Assembly: GCA_003599815.1 (NCBI GenBank)
Contig: QZJZ01000031.1
Span: 1-64,000, forward strand
Direction of reading: 5' to 3'
Length of the DNA: 64,000 bases
From: Candidatus Auribacter fodinae
GTDB taxonomy: Bacteria > Auribacterota > Auribacteria > Auribacterales > Auribacteraceae
Below the pieces are notes generated by a model. The model did no database searches and was not told where the DNA came from. It saw nothing but the letters and a program-made list of their open reading frames with translations. Of this stretch, positions 36,088-44,623 are shown piece by piece (the stretch's first letter is position 1; each line of letters starts with the position of its first letter). The translations under genes were made by a program, and so were the position numbers.

Positions 36088-38811
36088 TTATATTTCCATC
36101 CAATTATTTCCATGTGCTATTTCCACAACAATTGGAACAGAAAGACTGATAGCGGTTTCCATGGACTGCCTGATTAAAGGAGATACTGTTTCCAGTTCAC
36201 ATTCCGGAACTTCAAAAACAAGTTCATCGTGTATTTGGAGAAGCAATTTGGTCTGAAGTTTATTATTTTGTAAGGACTGAAAAATATCAATCATAGCGAT
36301 TTTGATCAGATCAGCGCACGTACCCTGAATCGGCGTGTTTACTGCGATATGTTCCGCATTGGCCCGAACACCATTATTTTCAGAATGAATTTCAGGGATT
36401 TCACGGCGCCGGTTAAAAAGGGTTGTAACGTATCCCTGTTTTCTAGCCAATTCAATTGTTGTATCGATAAAATTCCGGACGCCTGTATATGTGGCAAAAT
36501 AGTTTGCGATAAATGACTTTGCTTCCTGATTTGAAATGCCCGTGTCCCGTGCGAGTTTTTGTTGGCCCATACCATAAATAATACCGAAATTTATCGCTTT
36601 TGCCCTGCCGCGAAGTTCCTTGGAAACGTCTCCCATTGGAAGCCCAAAAATAAGAGAGGCAGTTTTAGTGTGAATGTCCTCATTCGACTGAAAAGCTTCA
36701 ATCAGCTTCGCATCTCCCGATAAATGAGCCAGTATGCGCAGTTCTATCTGGGAATAATCTGCGGCAAGAAGCACTTTGGATTTATCCGAAGCGATGAACC
36801 CTTTTCTAATCTGTCTGCCGAGTTCAGTTCTGACAGGGATATTCTGGAGGTTCGGGTCACTGCTGGAAAGCCTGCCTGTCGCTGTAACCGTCTGATTAAA
36901 TGATGTATGAACCCGATGGGTACGGGGACTCACCAATGCCGGCAGGGTATCTACATATGTGGATTTTAATTTTGCCAACTGGCGGTACTCCAAGACTGCA
37001 CAGGGAAGAGGATGATCCGAAAGAGCTTCCAGCACTTCCACATCTGTGCGGTACCCGATTTTCGTTTTTTTTACTTTGTATGCAAGCTGTTTATGTATTT
37101 CAAGTTTATCGAATAATATAATACCGAGCTGTTGGGGAGAGTTGATATTAAATTCCTCTCCCGCAAGTTCATAAATCTTTTTTTGGTATTGATCGAGCAA
37201 AACCCCGAGTTCTCCAGACATATTTTTAAAAAATTCGGTATCTATCGCTACGCCTGTCGCTTCCATATCCTGAAGCACACTGACAAGCGGCATTTCAATG
37301 GTCGTAAAAAGTTCCATCAGACCCGCGTCTTCAAGCTGATTTTTCAGTATTTTATGTAATCGCAGTGTGATATCGGCATCCTCGCATGCATATCGAGCGA
37401 CATCATCAACAGGAACTTCCGCCATGGAAATCTGGTTTTTACCAGTTCCTATGAGGGAAGATGTCGGTATTTTCTTGAAATTCAGATAAAAAAGGCTGAC
37501 CGAATCAAGATTATGCTGACGTGCCGTCGGGCGAAGCAGATAGGACGCGATCATTGTGTCGAATAGAACACCACGGACAGTAATTCCATAGTTCATCATA
37601 ACCAATGTGTCATATTTAATATTGTGTCCGCATTTGTGGATATCTGCATTTTCCAACAAGGGCTTCAGGGCGTTTAATATTCTATTAAAAATTGAAGGTT
37701 GAGGTTCTACGAACAAATCGCCTTGTTCAGGAGATGCATCATCCAGCACGGCAGGGATATAATACGCCTCACATTCTTTAAAACTGAATGACATGCCGAC
37801 CAACTGGGCGTCTACTGGGTTGACACTGGTAGTTTCAGTGTCAAAGGCAAATAATGTTTGTTTTTTCAACAACTCAAAAAAGTGGAGAAACTCGCTCCAT
37901 GTCTTTATACAATGATATTCCACCGGCTGTCGTATTGCATCTTCTAATTCATAATCTTTAAGAAAGCGGGTAAATTCCATCTCCTGAAAAAACGAAACAA
38001 GCTGTTTATTGTCAGGGCCGTTATATGCTAGGTCATCAATTTTGACGGGCAATTCAAGTGATGTATCTATGGTAGCGAGGTCTTTTGACAAAAAAGCCTG
38101 ATCTTTAAATTCAAGGAGTTTTTGCTGTAACTTCTCAGGCTGTACCTCAGCGATATGATTATAGATGTTTTCAAGACTGAAAAATTCAGCGAGAAGTTTG
38201 TAGGCAGTTTTTGGGCCGACAGATGGTACGCCGGGTATATTATCAGATGAATCTCCCATAAGGCCGAGTACATCTGTAACATTTTCCGGTTTTACGCCAA
38301 ATTTTTCCACAACCTCATCAGAATCGATAAACCTGCTCTCGCCGGCAATACTTTTTATATCATATAACCTGATATCGTCATCTACTAACTGCATAAAATC
38401 TTTATCAGCAGTAACAATCAGAATTTCATACCCCTGATGCGCGAATTGTTTGGCGGCGGATCCGATTATGTCATCAGCTTCAACACCTTCCATTCCGAGT
38501 GACTGGATTTTAAACGCTCGAAGCATGTCATTGATAAGGGGAAGCTGTGCACGCATATCATCAGGCATTTTTTCTCTTGTAGCTTTATAATCGGGATATT
38601 TATCGTGACGAAAGGTTTTGGCGCTGATGTCGAATGCGACCAGTATATATTCCGGTTTATCCTGTTGCAGTAATGCACGAAGCGTATTCGCAAAACCGAA
38701 AACAGCGCTGGTATTGTCTCCTTTGGAGTTAATCAGCGGCGCACGGATAAACGCGAAATATGACCGGTAGGCGAGTGCTGTTCCATCTATTAGATAAATT
38801 TTCTTTTTCAC
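36088..38811 (-). CDS. polA: DNA polymerase I
   Basis: A 907-aa three-domain enzyme for Okazaki fragment maturation and repair. The 5'-3' exonuclease domain spans about 1-290 (YLIDGTALAYRSYFAF; DVLGLMGDSSDNIPGV). The 3'-5' exonuclease domain keeps its metal residues (FAFDTETTSVNP, GHNIKYD, YACEDADIT), so proofreading is probably active. The polymerase domain has AADYSQIELRILAHLSGD, RGRAKAINFGIIYGMG and LLQIHDELVFEVP. The start is GTG, with GGGGA upstream. Upstream is a 136-nt gap to the small ORF on the other strand. Confidence 0.97.
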   Translation of the reverse strand: MKKKIYLIDGTALAYRSYFAFIRAPLINSKGDNTSAVFGFANTLRALLQQDKPEYILVAFDISAKTFRHDKYPDYKATREKMPDDMRAQLPLINDMLRAFKIQSLGMEGVEADDIIGSAAKQFAHQGYEILIVTADKDFMQLVDDDIRLYDIKSIAGESRFIDSDEVVEKFGVKPENVTDVLGLMGDSSDNIPGVPSVGPKTAYKLLAEFFSLENIYNHIAEVQPEKLQQKLLEFKDQAFLSKDLATIDTSLELPVKIDDLAYNGPDNKQLVSFFQEMEFTRFLKDYELEDAIRQPVEYHCIKTWSEFLHFFELLKKQTLFAFDTETTSVNPVDAQLVGMSFSFKECEAYYIPAVLDDASPEQGDLFVEPQPSIFNRILNALKPLLENADIHKCGHNIKYDTLVMMNYGITVRGVLFDTMIASYLLRPTARQHNLDSVSLFYLNFKKIPTSSLIGTGKNQISMAEVPVDDVARYACEDADITLRLHKILKNQLEDAGLMELFTTIEMPLVSVLQDMEATGVAIDTEFFKNMSGELGVLLDQYQKKIYELAGEEFNINSPQQLGIILFDKLEIHKQLAYKVKKTKIGYRTDVEVLEALSDHPLPCAVLEYRQLAKLKSTYVDTLPALVSPRTHRVHTSFNQTVTATGRLSSSDPNLQNIPVRTELGRQIRKGFIASDKSKVLLAADYSQIELRILAHLSGDAKLIEAFQSNEDIHTKTASLIFGLPMGDVSKELRGRAKAINFGIIYGMGQQKLARDTGISNQEAKSFIANYFATYTGVRNFIDTTIELARKQGYVTTLFNRRREIPEIHSENNGVRANAEHIAVNTPIQGTCADLIKIAMIDIFQSLQNNKLQTKLLLQIHDELVFEVPECELETVSPLIRQSMETAISLSVPIVVEIAHGNNWMEI

Positions 38812-38947
38812 AAAATTCCCCGTTTTTTGAACTAAAGGTCAACTTTTTTTGTAAAAGCGCTTATTAATTCATGTGCTTTTCCGATATATCAAGCAGACGT
38901 TGATGGCATACCAATTGCTTTATCCTCCTTCGGAAGGAGTGTAGTAA

Positions 38948-39076
38948 ATGAAAGACGACATCAGTTTTGCCAAACTTTTAAGGCTCCGCAATGAAAAGCC
39001 AATGCTATATATGCTCAGTGTTGTGCTTATCCGCGCGAACCTGTCGACAATAGCCAGTAAGTGGCTGCATCATTAA
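38948..39076 (+). CDS. possible small ORF of 42 codons
   Basis: ATG with GGAAGGAG eight bases upstream, reading MKDDISFAKLLRLRNEKPML, then a hydrophobic middle (YMLSVVLI) and RANLSTIASKWLHH. The ribosome-binding site lies inside a perfect inverted repeat, CTCCTTCGGAAGGAG, which could fold over it. The stop overlaps the nadA stop on the other strand by a few bases. No homologue recognised and no promoter seen; it may be chance. It is shorter than the ORF track limit. Confidence 0.3.
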   Translation: MKDDISFAKLLRLRNEKPMLYMLSVVLIRANLSTIASKWLHH

Positions 39077-40134
39077 TTTCCCATAGTAACATTAATCATC
39101 GTACGTAACGCCATACCGCCAAATTTCTTAATTTCATCAGAGACGGTAATTACGTTTCGTGAACCGATGTTATCCAGAGTTTCCTTAATATTTTTCAAAG
39201 TGATCTGAAACATATCAGGGCAAATTGAACGTGTTACAGGGATAATTTTTTTATCAGGATATTCCACCGCAAGACGATCTACCATTGTCACTTCCGTAGC
39301 TATGGCAATAACAGAGCCCTTTGGAGCGTTTTCGACATACTTGCTGATGAAACTGGTGGAACCGGAATAATCCGCATTGGCGATTACTTGCTCACGGCAT
39401 TCGGGATGAGCGATAATTACAGCGTCAGGATAAGCGGTTCTGGTTTCTTTTACATGTTCTTCTGAAAAGAAACGGTGGACATGACAATACCCACGCCATA
39501 AAAAAACCTGCGCGGAGCTTATATCTTTTGCTGAATATTCTTCATTCTTGTGCGGGTTCCAGAGAAACTGCTTGTCGCGAGGGATTCCCAGTGCGTTCGA
39601 AGTATTACGTCCGAGGTACTCATCAGGGAAGAAGAATATCTTATCGCCATTTTTTAAAGCCCATTTAAATAATTTCTCAGCATTTGAAGATGTGCAAACC
39701 GCACCGCCGTGTTTTCCGCAAAAAGCTTTAATATCAGCGGTTGAATTCATATAAGTAATCGGTATTATTGTCTGTCCGGGCAATGCATCAGTAACCATAT
39801 TCCATGCATGCTCAACGTCAGCTAATTCCGCCATATCCGCCATAGGACACCCGGCGTTCATGGACGGCAACTGCACAATCTGTCCGGATTGAGCCAGAAT
39901 CGCCGCGCTTTCCGCCATAAAATGGACGCCGGCAAAAATGATGTGTTTTGCATTTTTCTGTTCAGCCGCGTTTTTTGAGAGTGCAAACGAATCGCCTTTG
40001 TAATCGGACAAGTCCAGTATCTCTTTGCGCTGGTATAAATGTCCGAGAATGACCAATTTCTCGCCATACTGTTTTTTTATATTTTTTATCTCTTCAAACG
40101 AAGAGAGATCCGTATTATTCATTATTAGATCCAT
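39073..40134 (-). CDS. nadA: quinolinate synthase A
   Basis: A 353-aa [4Fe-4S] enzyme that condenses iminoaspartate with dihydroxyacetone phosphate in NAD synthesis. Cluster cysteines are in MNAGCPMADMAEL (near residue 94), IAHPECREQV (near 240) and VTRSICPDMFQITL (near 300). YQRKEILDLSDYKGDSFALS is the substrate segment. The start could also be ATG 40122. nadB and nadC are not in this window. It has its own promoter. Confidence 0.93.
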   Translation of the reverse strand: MDLIMNNTDLSSFEEIKNIKKQYGEKLVILGHLYQRKEILDLSDYKGDSFALSKNAAEQKNAKHIIFAGVHFMAESAAILAQSGQIVQLPSMNAGCPMADMAELADVEHAWNMVTDALPGQTIIPITYMNSTADIKAFCGKHGGAVCTSSNAEKLFKWALKNGDKIFFFPDEYLGRNTSNALGIPRDKQFLWNPHKNEEYSAKDISSAQVFLWRGYCHVHRFFSEEHVKETRTAYPDAVIIAHPECREQVIANADYSGSTSFISKYVENAPKGSVIAIATEVTMVDRLAVEYPDKKIIPVTRSICPDMFQITLKNIKETLDNIGSRNVITVSDEIKKFGGMALRTMINVTMGN

Positions 40135-40173
40135 ACGTTAAAACTTTTTTTGCGATGTTGAGTCGTAAATAAT

Positions 40174-40201
40174 ACTATATTTTTGATAGGTGAATTGTCA
40201 A
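40174..40201 (-). promoter_or_regulatory. promoter of nadA
   Basis: Minus strand TTGACA (40196-40201), 16 nt, TATAGT (40174-40179), divergent from the tRNA-Val promoter. Confidence 0.6.
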
Positions 40202-40272
40202 TCGTTTCACGAGATCAATAAGTAAAGAGAGATTTTAAAAAAATTAAAATTTTGATGGTCATTGATTTTTAC

Positions 40273-40301
40273 TTGACATTATATTGATTTTTACTTATTA
40301 C
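40273..40301 (+). promoter_or_regulatory. promoter of tRNA-Val and perhaps thrS
   Basis: TTGACA (40273-40278), 17 nt, TATTAC (40296-40301). The start would fall about 15 nt before the tRNA. The transcript may run on through the thrS leader. Confidence 0.65.
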
Positions 40302-40322
40302 TTAAAACATTCAAAATTGAGT

Positions 40323-40399
40323 GGGCGATTAGCTCAGCTGGTTAGAGTACTTGCTCGACACGCAAGGGGTCACTGGTTCGATTCCAGTATCGCCCACCA
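40323..40399 (+). tRNA. tRNA-Val (anticodon GAC), with C33
   Basis: A 77-nt cloverleaf with encoded CCA: acceptor GGGCGAT/ATCGCCC, D arm GCTC..GAGT, anticodon stem CTTGC/GCAAG, T arm ACTGG-TTCGATT-CCAGT. The anticodon loop is TCGACAC, giving anticodon GAC. Position 33, almost always U in elongator tRNAs, is C. Loop size and stems are otherwise normal. Confidence 0.93.
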
Positions 40400-40443
40400 T
40401 TTTTAGACTTCTTATGAGGTACATTTTATTATGTAATCCAGTT

Positions 40444-40522
40444 CAACCCACGACTCTCAGGACAAACTTCTACTATAATATACAGTGAAGTTCGATCTTG
40501 ATATTGATGGGTTGTTTTTTTT
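40444..40522 (+). promoter_or_regulatory. possible attenuator/structured leader before thrS
   Basis: CAACCCA (40444-40450) can pair with TGGGTTG (40508-40514), followed directly by eight Ts and then the thrS ribosome-binding site. Inside lies a hairpin AACTTC-T-ACT / AGT-GAAGTT. It could be a terminator for the tRNA-Val transcript or a regulated leader for thrS. No T-box sequence is present. Confidence 0.4.
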
Positions 40523-40538
40523 AACAGCGGAGTTGAAA

Positions 40539-42254
40539 ATGCAGGATCTTGAAAGACTCAGACATAGCGCTTCTCATATTATGGCTCAGGCAGTCATGGA
40601 AATGTTTCCCGGAACAAAACTCGCGATAGGCCCGGCAATCAAGGACGGGTTTTATTACGATTTTGATTTACCTCGGCCAATAACCCCTGACGACCTGCCG
40701 AAAATCGAAGATAGAATGCAGGAAATCATTGATGGAAAACATCCGTTTACACATCGCACCATGACAAAGGATGAAGCTATCGCTTATTTCAGGAATAAAG
40801 GGCAGGATTATAAAGTCGAAATAATCGAAGACCTCGGAGAATCCACTGTCAGCCTGTTTGCGCACGATACTTTCGAAGACCTTTGCCGCGGGCCACACGT
40901 GGAACACACTGGCGAGGTAAAAGCCTTCAAACTGCTCCAGCTTGCGGGGGCATACTGGCGCGGCGACGAAAAAAATAAAATGCTTCAGCGCATATATGGA
41001 ACTGCGTTTGATTCACAAAAAGAACTAAAAAAGTATCTTTTATTTCTTGAGGAAGCAAAAAAAAGAGACCATCGTAAAATCGGTAAGGATCTCGACCTTT
41101 TTAGTATACAAGATCAGGCTGGGCCTGGACTTGTTTTCTGGCACCCGAAAGGGGCGTGCATACGTAATATCATCGAAACATTCTGGCGCAATGAGCATCT
41201 AAAGAATGGATATGATCTTGTCTACATTCCGCATATATTGAAGTCAGATTTGTGGAAAACAAGCGGGCACTGGGAATATTATCGCGATAATATGTATTCT
41301 CCCATACAAATAGATGAGCAGGAATTCGTTTTAAAGCCTATGAACTGCCCGGGACATATATTGATGTACAAATCAAAGTTGCGCAGTTATCGCGAACTGC
41401 CGTTACGATGGGCGGAACTGGGCACAGTCTACCGTTATGAACGAAGTGGCGTGCTTCATGGATTGCTGAGAGTTCGAGGCTTTACACAGGATGATGCTCA
41501 CATTTTCTGTTTGCCGGAGCAATTGGAACAGGAAATAGAGAATGTGCTCAATATGACTTCCTTTATGATGAAAACGTTCGGTTTTAACTATAATATATAT
41601 CTCAGCACACAGCCGGAAAAGTACGCAGGAACTCAGAATAACTGGGATGCCGCTACTAAAGCTCTTGAAGAAGCGCTCAAAACCCATAATGTACCGTATC
41701 AGGTCGATCCGGGCGAAGGCGTTTTCTATGGACCGAAAATCGACATAAAGCTGATCGACGCGCTTGGTCGTGAATGGCAGGGACCTACTATACAGGTTGA
41801 TTTTAACCTGCCACAACGTTTTAACGTAGCCTATATCGGTTCAGATGGGCAGGAACACAACGCCGTCATGGTACACCGCACAGTTCTTGGCAGTATGGAA
41901 CGGTTTATGGGTGTTCTAACCGAGCACTACGCAGGAGCATTCCCCGCATGGCTTTCGCCCGTACAGGTTCGTGTAATAAACCTAAGCGATAACGAATTAA
42001 ACTATTCACGCAAAATTTACGATATATTACGACAGGAACTTATACGGTGCGATACTGATTTTTCCGACGAAAAACTCGGTAATAAAATCAGAAAAGCACA
42101 AGTGGAACAGATACCTTACATGCTTGTAATAGGAGCAAAGGAAGTCGAAAACAATGTGGTTTGCGTACGGCATCGTCGCAATAAAGAGCTTCTGACCATT
42201 CCGGTTGAAGAGTTCATCCGGAATCTGAAGGTAGAAGTTGAACAAAAACAGTAA
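40539..42254 (+). CDS. thrS: threonyl-tRNA synthetase lacking the TGS domain
   Basis: A 571-aa class II synthetase. It starts directly at the editing domain (LERLRHSASHIMAQAVMEMF, His pair; later LCRGPHVEHTGE with Cys and His). The catalytic domain has zinc ligands in LKPMNCPGHILMYKS, GFTQDDAHIF and VHRTVLGSMERFMG. The anticodon-binding domain ends the protein. The usual N-terminal TGS domain of about 60 residues is missing. ATG 40539 has GGAG six bases upstream; the track's 18-residue extension runs through the T run of the leader. It precedes infC. Confidence 0.95.
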   Translation: MQDLERLRHSASHIMAQAVMEMFPGTKLAIGPAIKDGFYYDFDLPRPITPDDLPKIEDRMQEIIDGKHPFTHRTMTKDEAIAYFRNKGQDYKVEIIEDLGESTVSLFAHDTFEDLCRGPHVEHTGEVKAFKLLQLAGAYWRGDEKNKMLQRIYGTAFDSQKELKKYLLFLEEAKKRDHRKIGKDLDLFSIQDQAGPGLVFWHPKGACIRNIIETFWRNEHLKNGYDLVYIPHILKSDLWKTSGHWEYYRDNMYSPIQIDEQEFVLKPMNCPGHILMYKSKLRSYRELPLRWAELGTVYRYERSGVLHGLLRVRGFTQDDAHIFCLPEQLEQEIENVLNMTSFMMKTFGFNYNIYLSTQPEKYAGTQNNWDAATKALEEALKTHNVPYQVDPGEGVFYGPKIDIKLIDALGREWQGPTIQVDFNLPQRFNVAYIGSDGQEHNAVMVHRTVLGSMERFMGVLTEHYAGAFPAWLSPVQVRVINLSDNELNYSRKIYDILRQELIRCDTDFSDEKLGNKIRKAQVEQIPYMLVIGAKEVENNVVCVRHRRNKELLTIPVEEFIRNLKVEVEQKQ

Positions 42255-42275
42255 CCCCGTCAGGAGGTGAGGCAT

Positions 42276-42797
42276 ATTACTCAGGAACGCATAAAAATTA
42301 ATACCGATATCAGGGCAAAACATGTCAGAACGATTGACAGTGATGGCACTCAGGTAGGCGTCGTTTCACTAGACGAGGCAATTTCCCTTGCAGAGAAAAA
42401 AGGCTTGGATCTGGTGGAAGTAGCGCCTAACGCGGAACCACCGGTTTGCCGGATAATGGATTACGGGAAATATCGCTACGAACAGACCAAAAAAACTAAA
42501 GAAGCCAAAAAGAAACAGCAGGCGTTTAAAATAAAAGAATTAAAAATACGCCCGAACATCGAGCAACACGACTATCAAACCAAACTAAAACACGGGCAAG
42601 AGTTTCTCGATAAAGGATACAAGCTGAAAGTATCCGTTACTTTCAGGGGCAGAGAGCTCGCTCACCGTGACATAGGTTTTCATACTCTCGAACGATTTCT
42701 TGAGGACATCAGCGAATTCGGAACAGTTGAGATGAAACCGAAAGACATTGGACGGGATATAATTGCAATGATTGCTCCGGGAAAGTCAAAAAAGTAA
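42276..42797 (+). CDS. infC: translation initiation factor IF-3 (ATT start)
   Basis: A 173-aa two-domain initiation factor. The N domain has 'ERIKINTDIRAKHVRTIDSD' and the C domain FKIKELKIRPNIEQHDYQTK. The normal start residue aligns with an ATT codon at 42276, placed eight bases after AGGAGGTGA, as in E. coli infC, where the AUU codon allows IF-3 to repress its own translation. The track's GTG at 42267 overlaps the ribosome-binding site and is not used. Likely autoregulated in the same way, by analogy. Confidence 0.93.
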   Translation: MTQERIKINTDIRAKHVRTIDSDGTQVGVVSLDEAISLAEKKGLDLVEVAPNAEPPVCRIMDYGKYRYEQTKKTKEAKKKQQAFKIKELKIRPNIEQHDYQTKLKHGQEFLDKGYKLKVSVTFRGRELAHRDIGFHTLERFLEDISEFGTVEMKPKDIGRDIIAMIAPGKSKK

Positions 42798-42897
42798 GCA
42801 ACCTTTTTCCAGACCATATTTTTAGCTAATTATAGTATGACGCTACCATACCGTGCGGACATAAATTATTATTTTTTAACAAATGCAATAAATATCG

Positions 42898-42925
42898 TTG
42901 AAAAATATATTTATAGTGTTATAAT
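42898..42925 (+). promoter_or_regulatory. internal promoter before rpmI-rplT
   Basis: TTGAAA (42898-42903), 16 nt, TATAAT (42920-42925), within the 191-nt infC-rpmI gap. The rest of the gap is AT-rich; I do not see a clear L20-type leader structure. Confidence 0.5.
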
Positions 42926-42988
42926 ATGAGCCTTTATTTATCTAACTGGAATACTATTTATACTATATTAATATAAGGAGACCCCGGT

Positions 42989-43186
42989 ATGCCAAAGCTC
43001 AAAACAAATAAAGGCGCAGCTAAACGATTTAAAGTTACCGCGAAAGGTAAAGTTAAAGCCAGTTCTGCCTTCTCGAATCATATTCTTACAAAAAAATCGT
43101 CCAAACGTAAGCGTCAATTAAGAAAAGGTTCAGTGCTTGACCCGGTAAATACCAAGAAGGTTAAAGCAATGTTGCCACACGCATAA
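42989..43186 (+). CDS. rpmI: 50S ribosomal protein L35
   Basis: A 65-aa very basic protein. [20 protein letters not shown] is the L35 start and [17 protein letters not shown] its second hallmark. AGGAG lies upstream of the ATG. It belongs to the classic infC-rpmI-rplT order. Confidence 0.97.
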   Translation: MPKLKTNKGAAKRFKVTAKGKVKASSAFSNHILTKKSSKRKRQLRKGSVLDPVNTKKVKAMLPHA

Positions 43187-43231
43187 CAGAACGGAGTTTT
43201 CCGGTTTACCATAAAGTGGAGGTGGTTTTTA

Positions 43232-43579
43232 ATGACTAGGGCACGTAATATTCCAGCATCACGTCGCAGAAGAAAAAAAGTACTGAAACGCGCAAAAGGT
43301 TTCCGCGGTGCACGACGCAACCATATACGCCTTACACAGGAAATGACTGATAAAGCAATGGCCTTTGCTTATCGCGGCAGAAAAGAAAGAAAACGTGATT
43401 TTCGTGGATTATGGATTGTTCGTATATCCGCAGCTACTAAAGCATGTGGAACTTCATACAGCAAATTCATGGATGGGTTGAAGAAGTTAAATATAACCCT
43501 TAATCGCAAAGTACTTGCAGACCTTGCTGTTTCAGAACAGTCCGTATTTGAAAAACTCGTTGCTATAGCGAATCAATAA
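43232..43579 (+). CDS. rplT: 50S ribosomal protein L20
   Basis: A 115-aa basic protein with the L20 start (TRARNIPASRRRRKKVLKRA), then GFRGARRNHIRLTQEMTDKA and IVRISAATKACGTSYSKFMD. It is essential for early 50S assembly and in some bacteria represses its own operon. GGAGG lies before the ATG. It sits 13 nt before pheS. Confidence 0.98.
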   Translation: MTRARNIPASRRRRKKVLKRAKGFRGARRNHIRLTQEMTDKAMAFAYRGRKERKRDFRGLWIVRISAATKACGTSYSKFMDGLKKLNITLNRKVLADLAVSEQSVFEKLVAIANQ

Positions 43580-43592
43580 TAATTTTCTGATA

Positions 43593-44612
43593 ATGCAGGC
43601 CAAAATATCAGCACTGAAACAAAATGCGTTTAATGATATAGCATCCGCTCAAGACAGTAATGCTCTCGAAGACTGCCGAATTAAATGGCTCGGAAAGAAA
43701 AGTGAGACTTCACAACTGCTCAAAGGGCTAAAGGATGTGGCGCCTGATCAGCGTCCGGCAGTGGGGGCGTTAATTAATGATCTCAAAAATGAGATTGAGT
43801 CAACGATTAACGCACGACGAACTGAGATGGAATTCGAAGTCATATCCCGACAGCTTGAGGGAGAAGCTATCGACGTAACCCTTCCGGGGAAACGACAGGG
43901 GCTTGGACGGGTGCACCCGCTTACCCAAACTTTAGACGCCGTTATCAATATTTTTCACTCACTGGGCTTTTCTGTTGCTGAAGGCCCTGAAATTGAATCG
44001 GAATATTATAATTTTGACGCCTTGAATATCCCTACCTATCATCCGGCGAGGGATATGCAGGATACCTTTTTTCTTGAAAACGGCAAGCTGTTGCGCACAC
44101 ATACATCACCAGTACAAATCCGTGTTATGGAAAATCGTACTCCGCCTGTCCGGGTTATAGCTCCTGGCCGTGTTTACCGCAATGAAGCGATAAACGCCCG
44201 TAGCTACTGTTTGTTTCATCAGGTAGAAGGATTTTATGTTGATCAAAAAGTGACGTTTGCCGAGCTCAAAGGCGTTCTTGGCTTTTTTGCGCAGGAACTT
44301 TTCGGCAAAGGTACAAAAATCAAACTTCGGCCAAGCTACTTTCCTTTCACCGAACCAAGCCTTGAATGTGATATTTCCTGTTTTCTCTGCCATGGTTCTG
44401 GATGTAGGGTATGTAAATATTCCGGCTGGCTTGAGATCCTTGGAGCGGGGATGATTCATCCTGAAGTGCTGAAATCCGCTCATTACGACCCCGAAAAGTA
44501 TCAGGGATATGCTTTCGGAATGGGAATAGAAAGAATAACGATGCTCCTTTACGGAATCAATGATATTCGTTTGTTTTTCGAGAATGATATTCGCTTCCTA
44601 TCACAATTTTAA
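43593..44612 (+). CDS. pheS: phenylalanyl-tRNA synthetase alpha subunit
   Basis: A 339-aa catalytic subunit. An N-terminal coiled coil (residues 1-85) binds tRNA. Motif 2 reads CLFHQVEGFYVDQKVTFAEL and motif 3 GYAFGMGIERITMLLYGIND. FTEPSLECDISCFLCHGSGC with RVCKYSGWLEI is the usual C-terminal segment. It is followed by pheT after 11 nt. Confidence 0.97.
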   Translation: MQAKISALKQNAFNDIASAQDSNALEDCRIKWLGKKSETSQLLKGLKDVAPDQRPAVGALINDLKNEIESTINARRTEMEFEVISRQLEGEAIDVTLPGKRQGLGRVHPLTQTLDAVINIFHSLGFSVAEGPEIESEYYNFDALNIPTYHPARDMQDTFFLENGKLLRTHTSPVQIRVMENRTPPVRVIAPGRVYRNEAINARSYCLFHQVEGFYVDQKVTFAELKGVLGFFAQELFGKGTKIKLRPSYFPFTEPSLECDISCFLCHGSGCRVCKYSGWLEILGAGMIHPEVLKSAHYDPEKYQGYAFGMGIERITMLLYGINDIRLFFENDIRFLSQF

Positions 44613-44623
44613 GCGAGATAAGC

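Noticed and set aside
38932-38946. CTCCTTCGGAAGGAG as an intrinsic terminator
   Set aside because: No T run follows on either strand; a ribosome-binding-site hairpin is the better reading.
40474-40479. TATAAT as -10 box of a separate thrS promoter
   Set aside because: No acceptable -35 hexamer at 15-19 nt upstream and no extended -10. The leader hairpin explains the sequence equally well.
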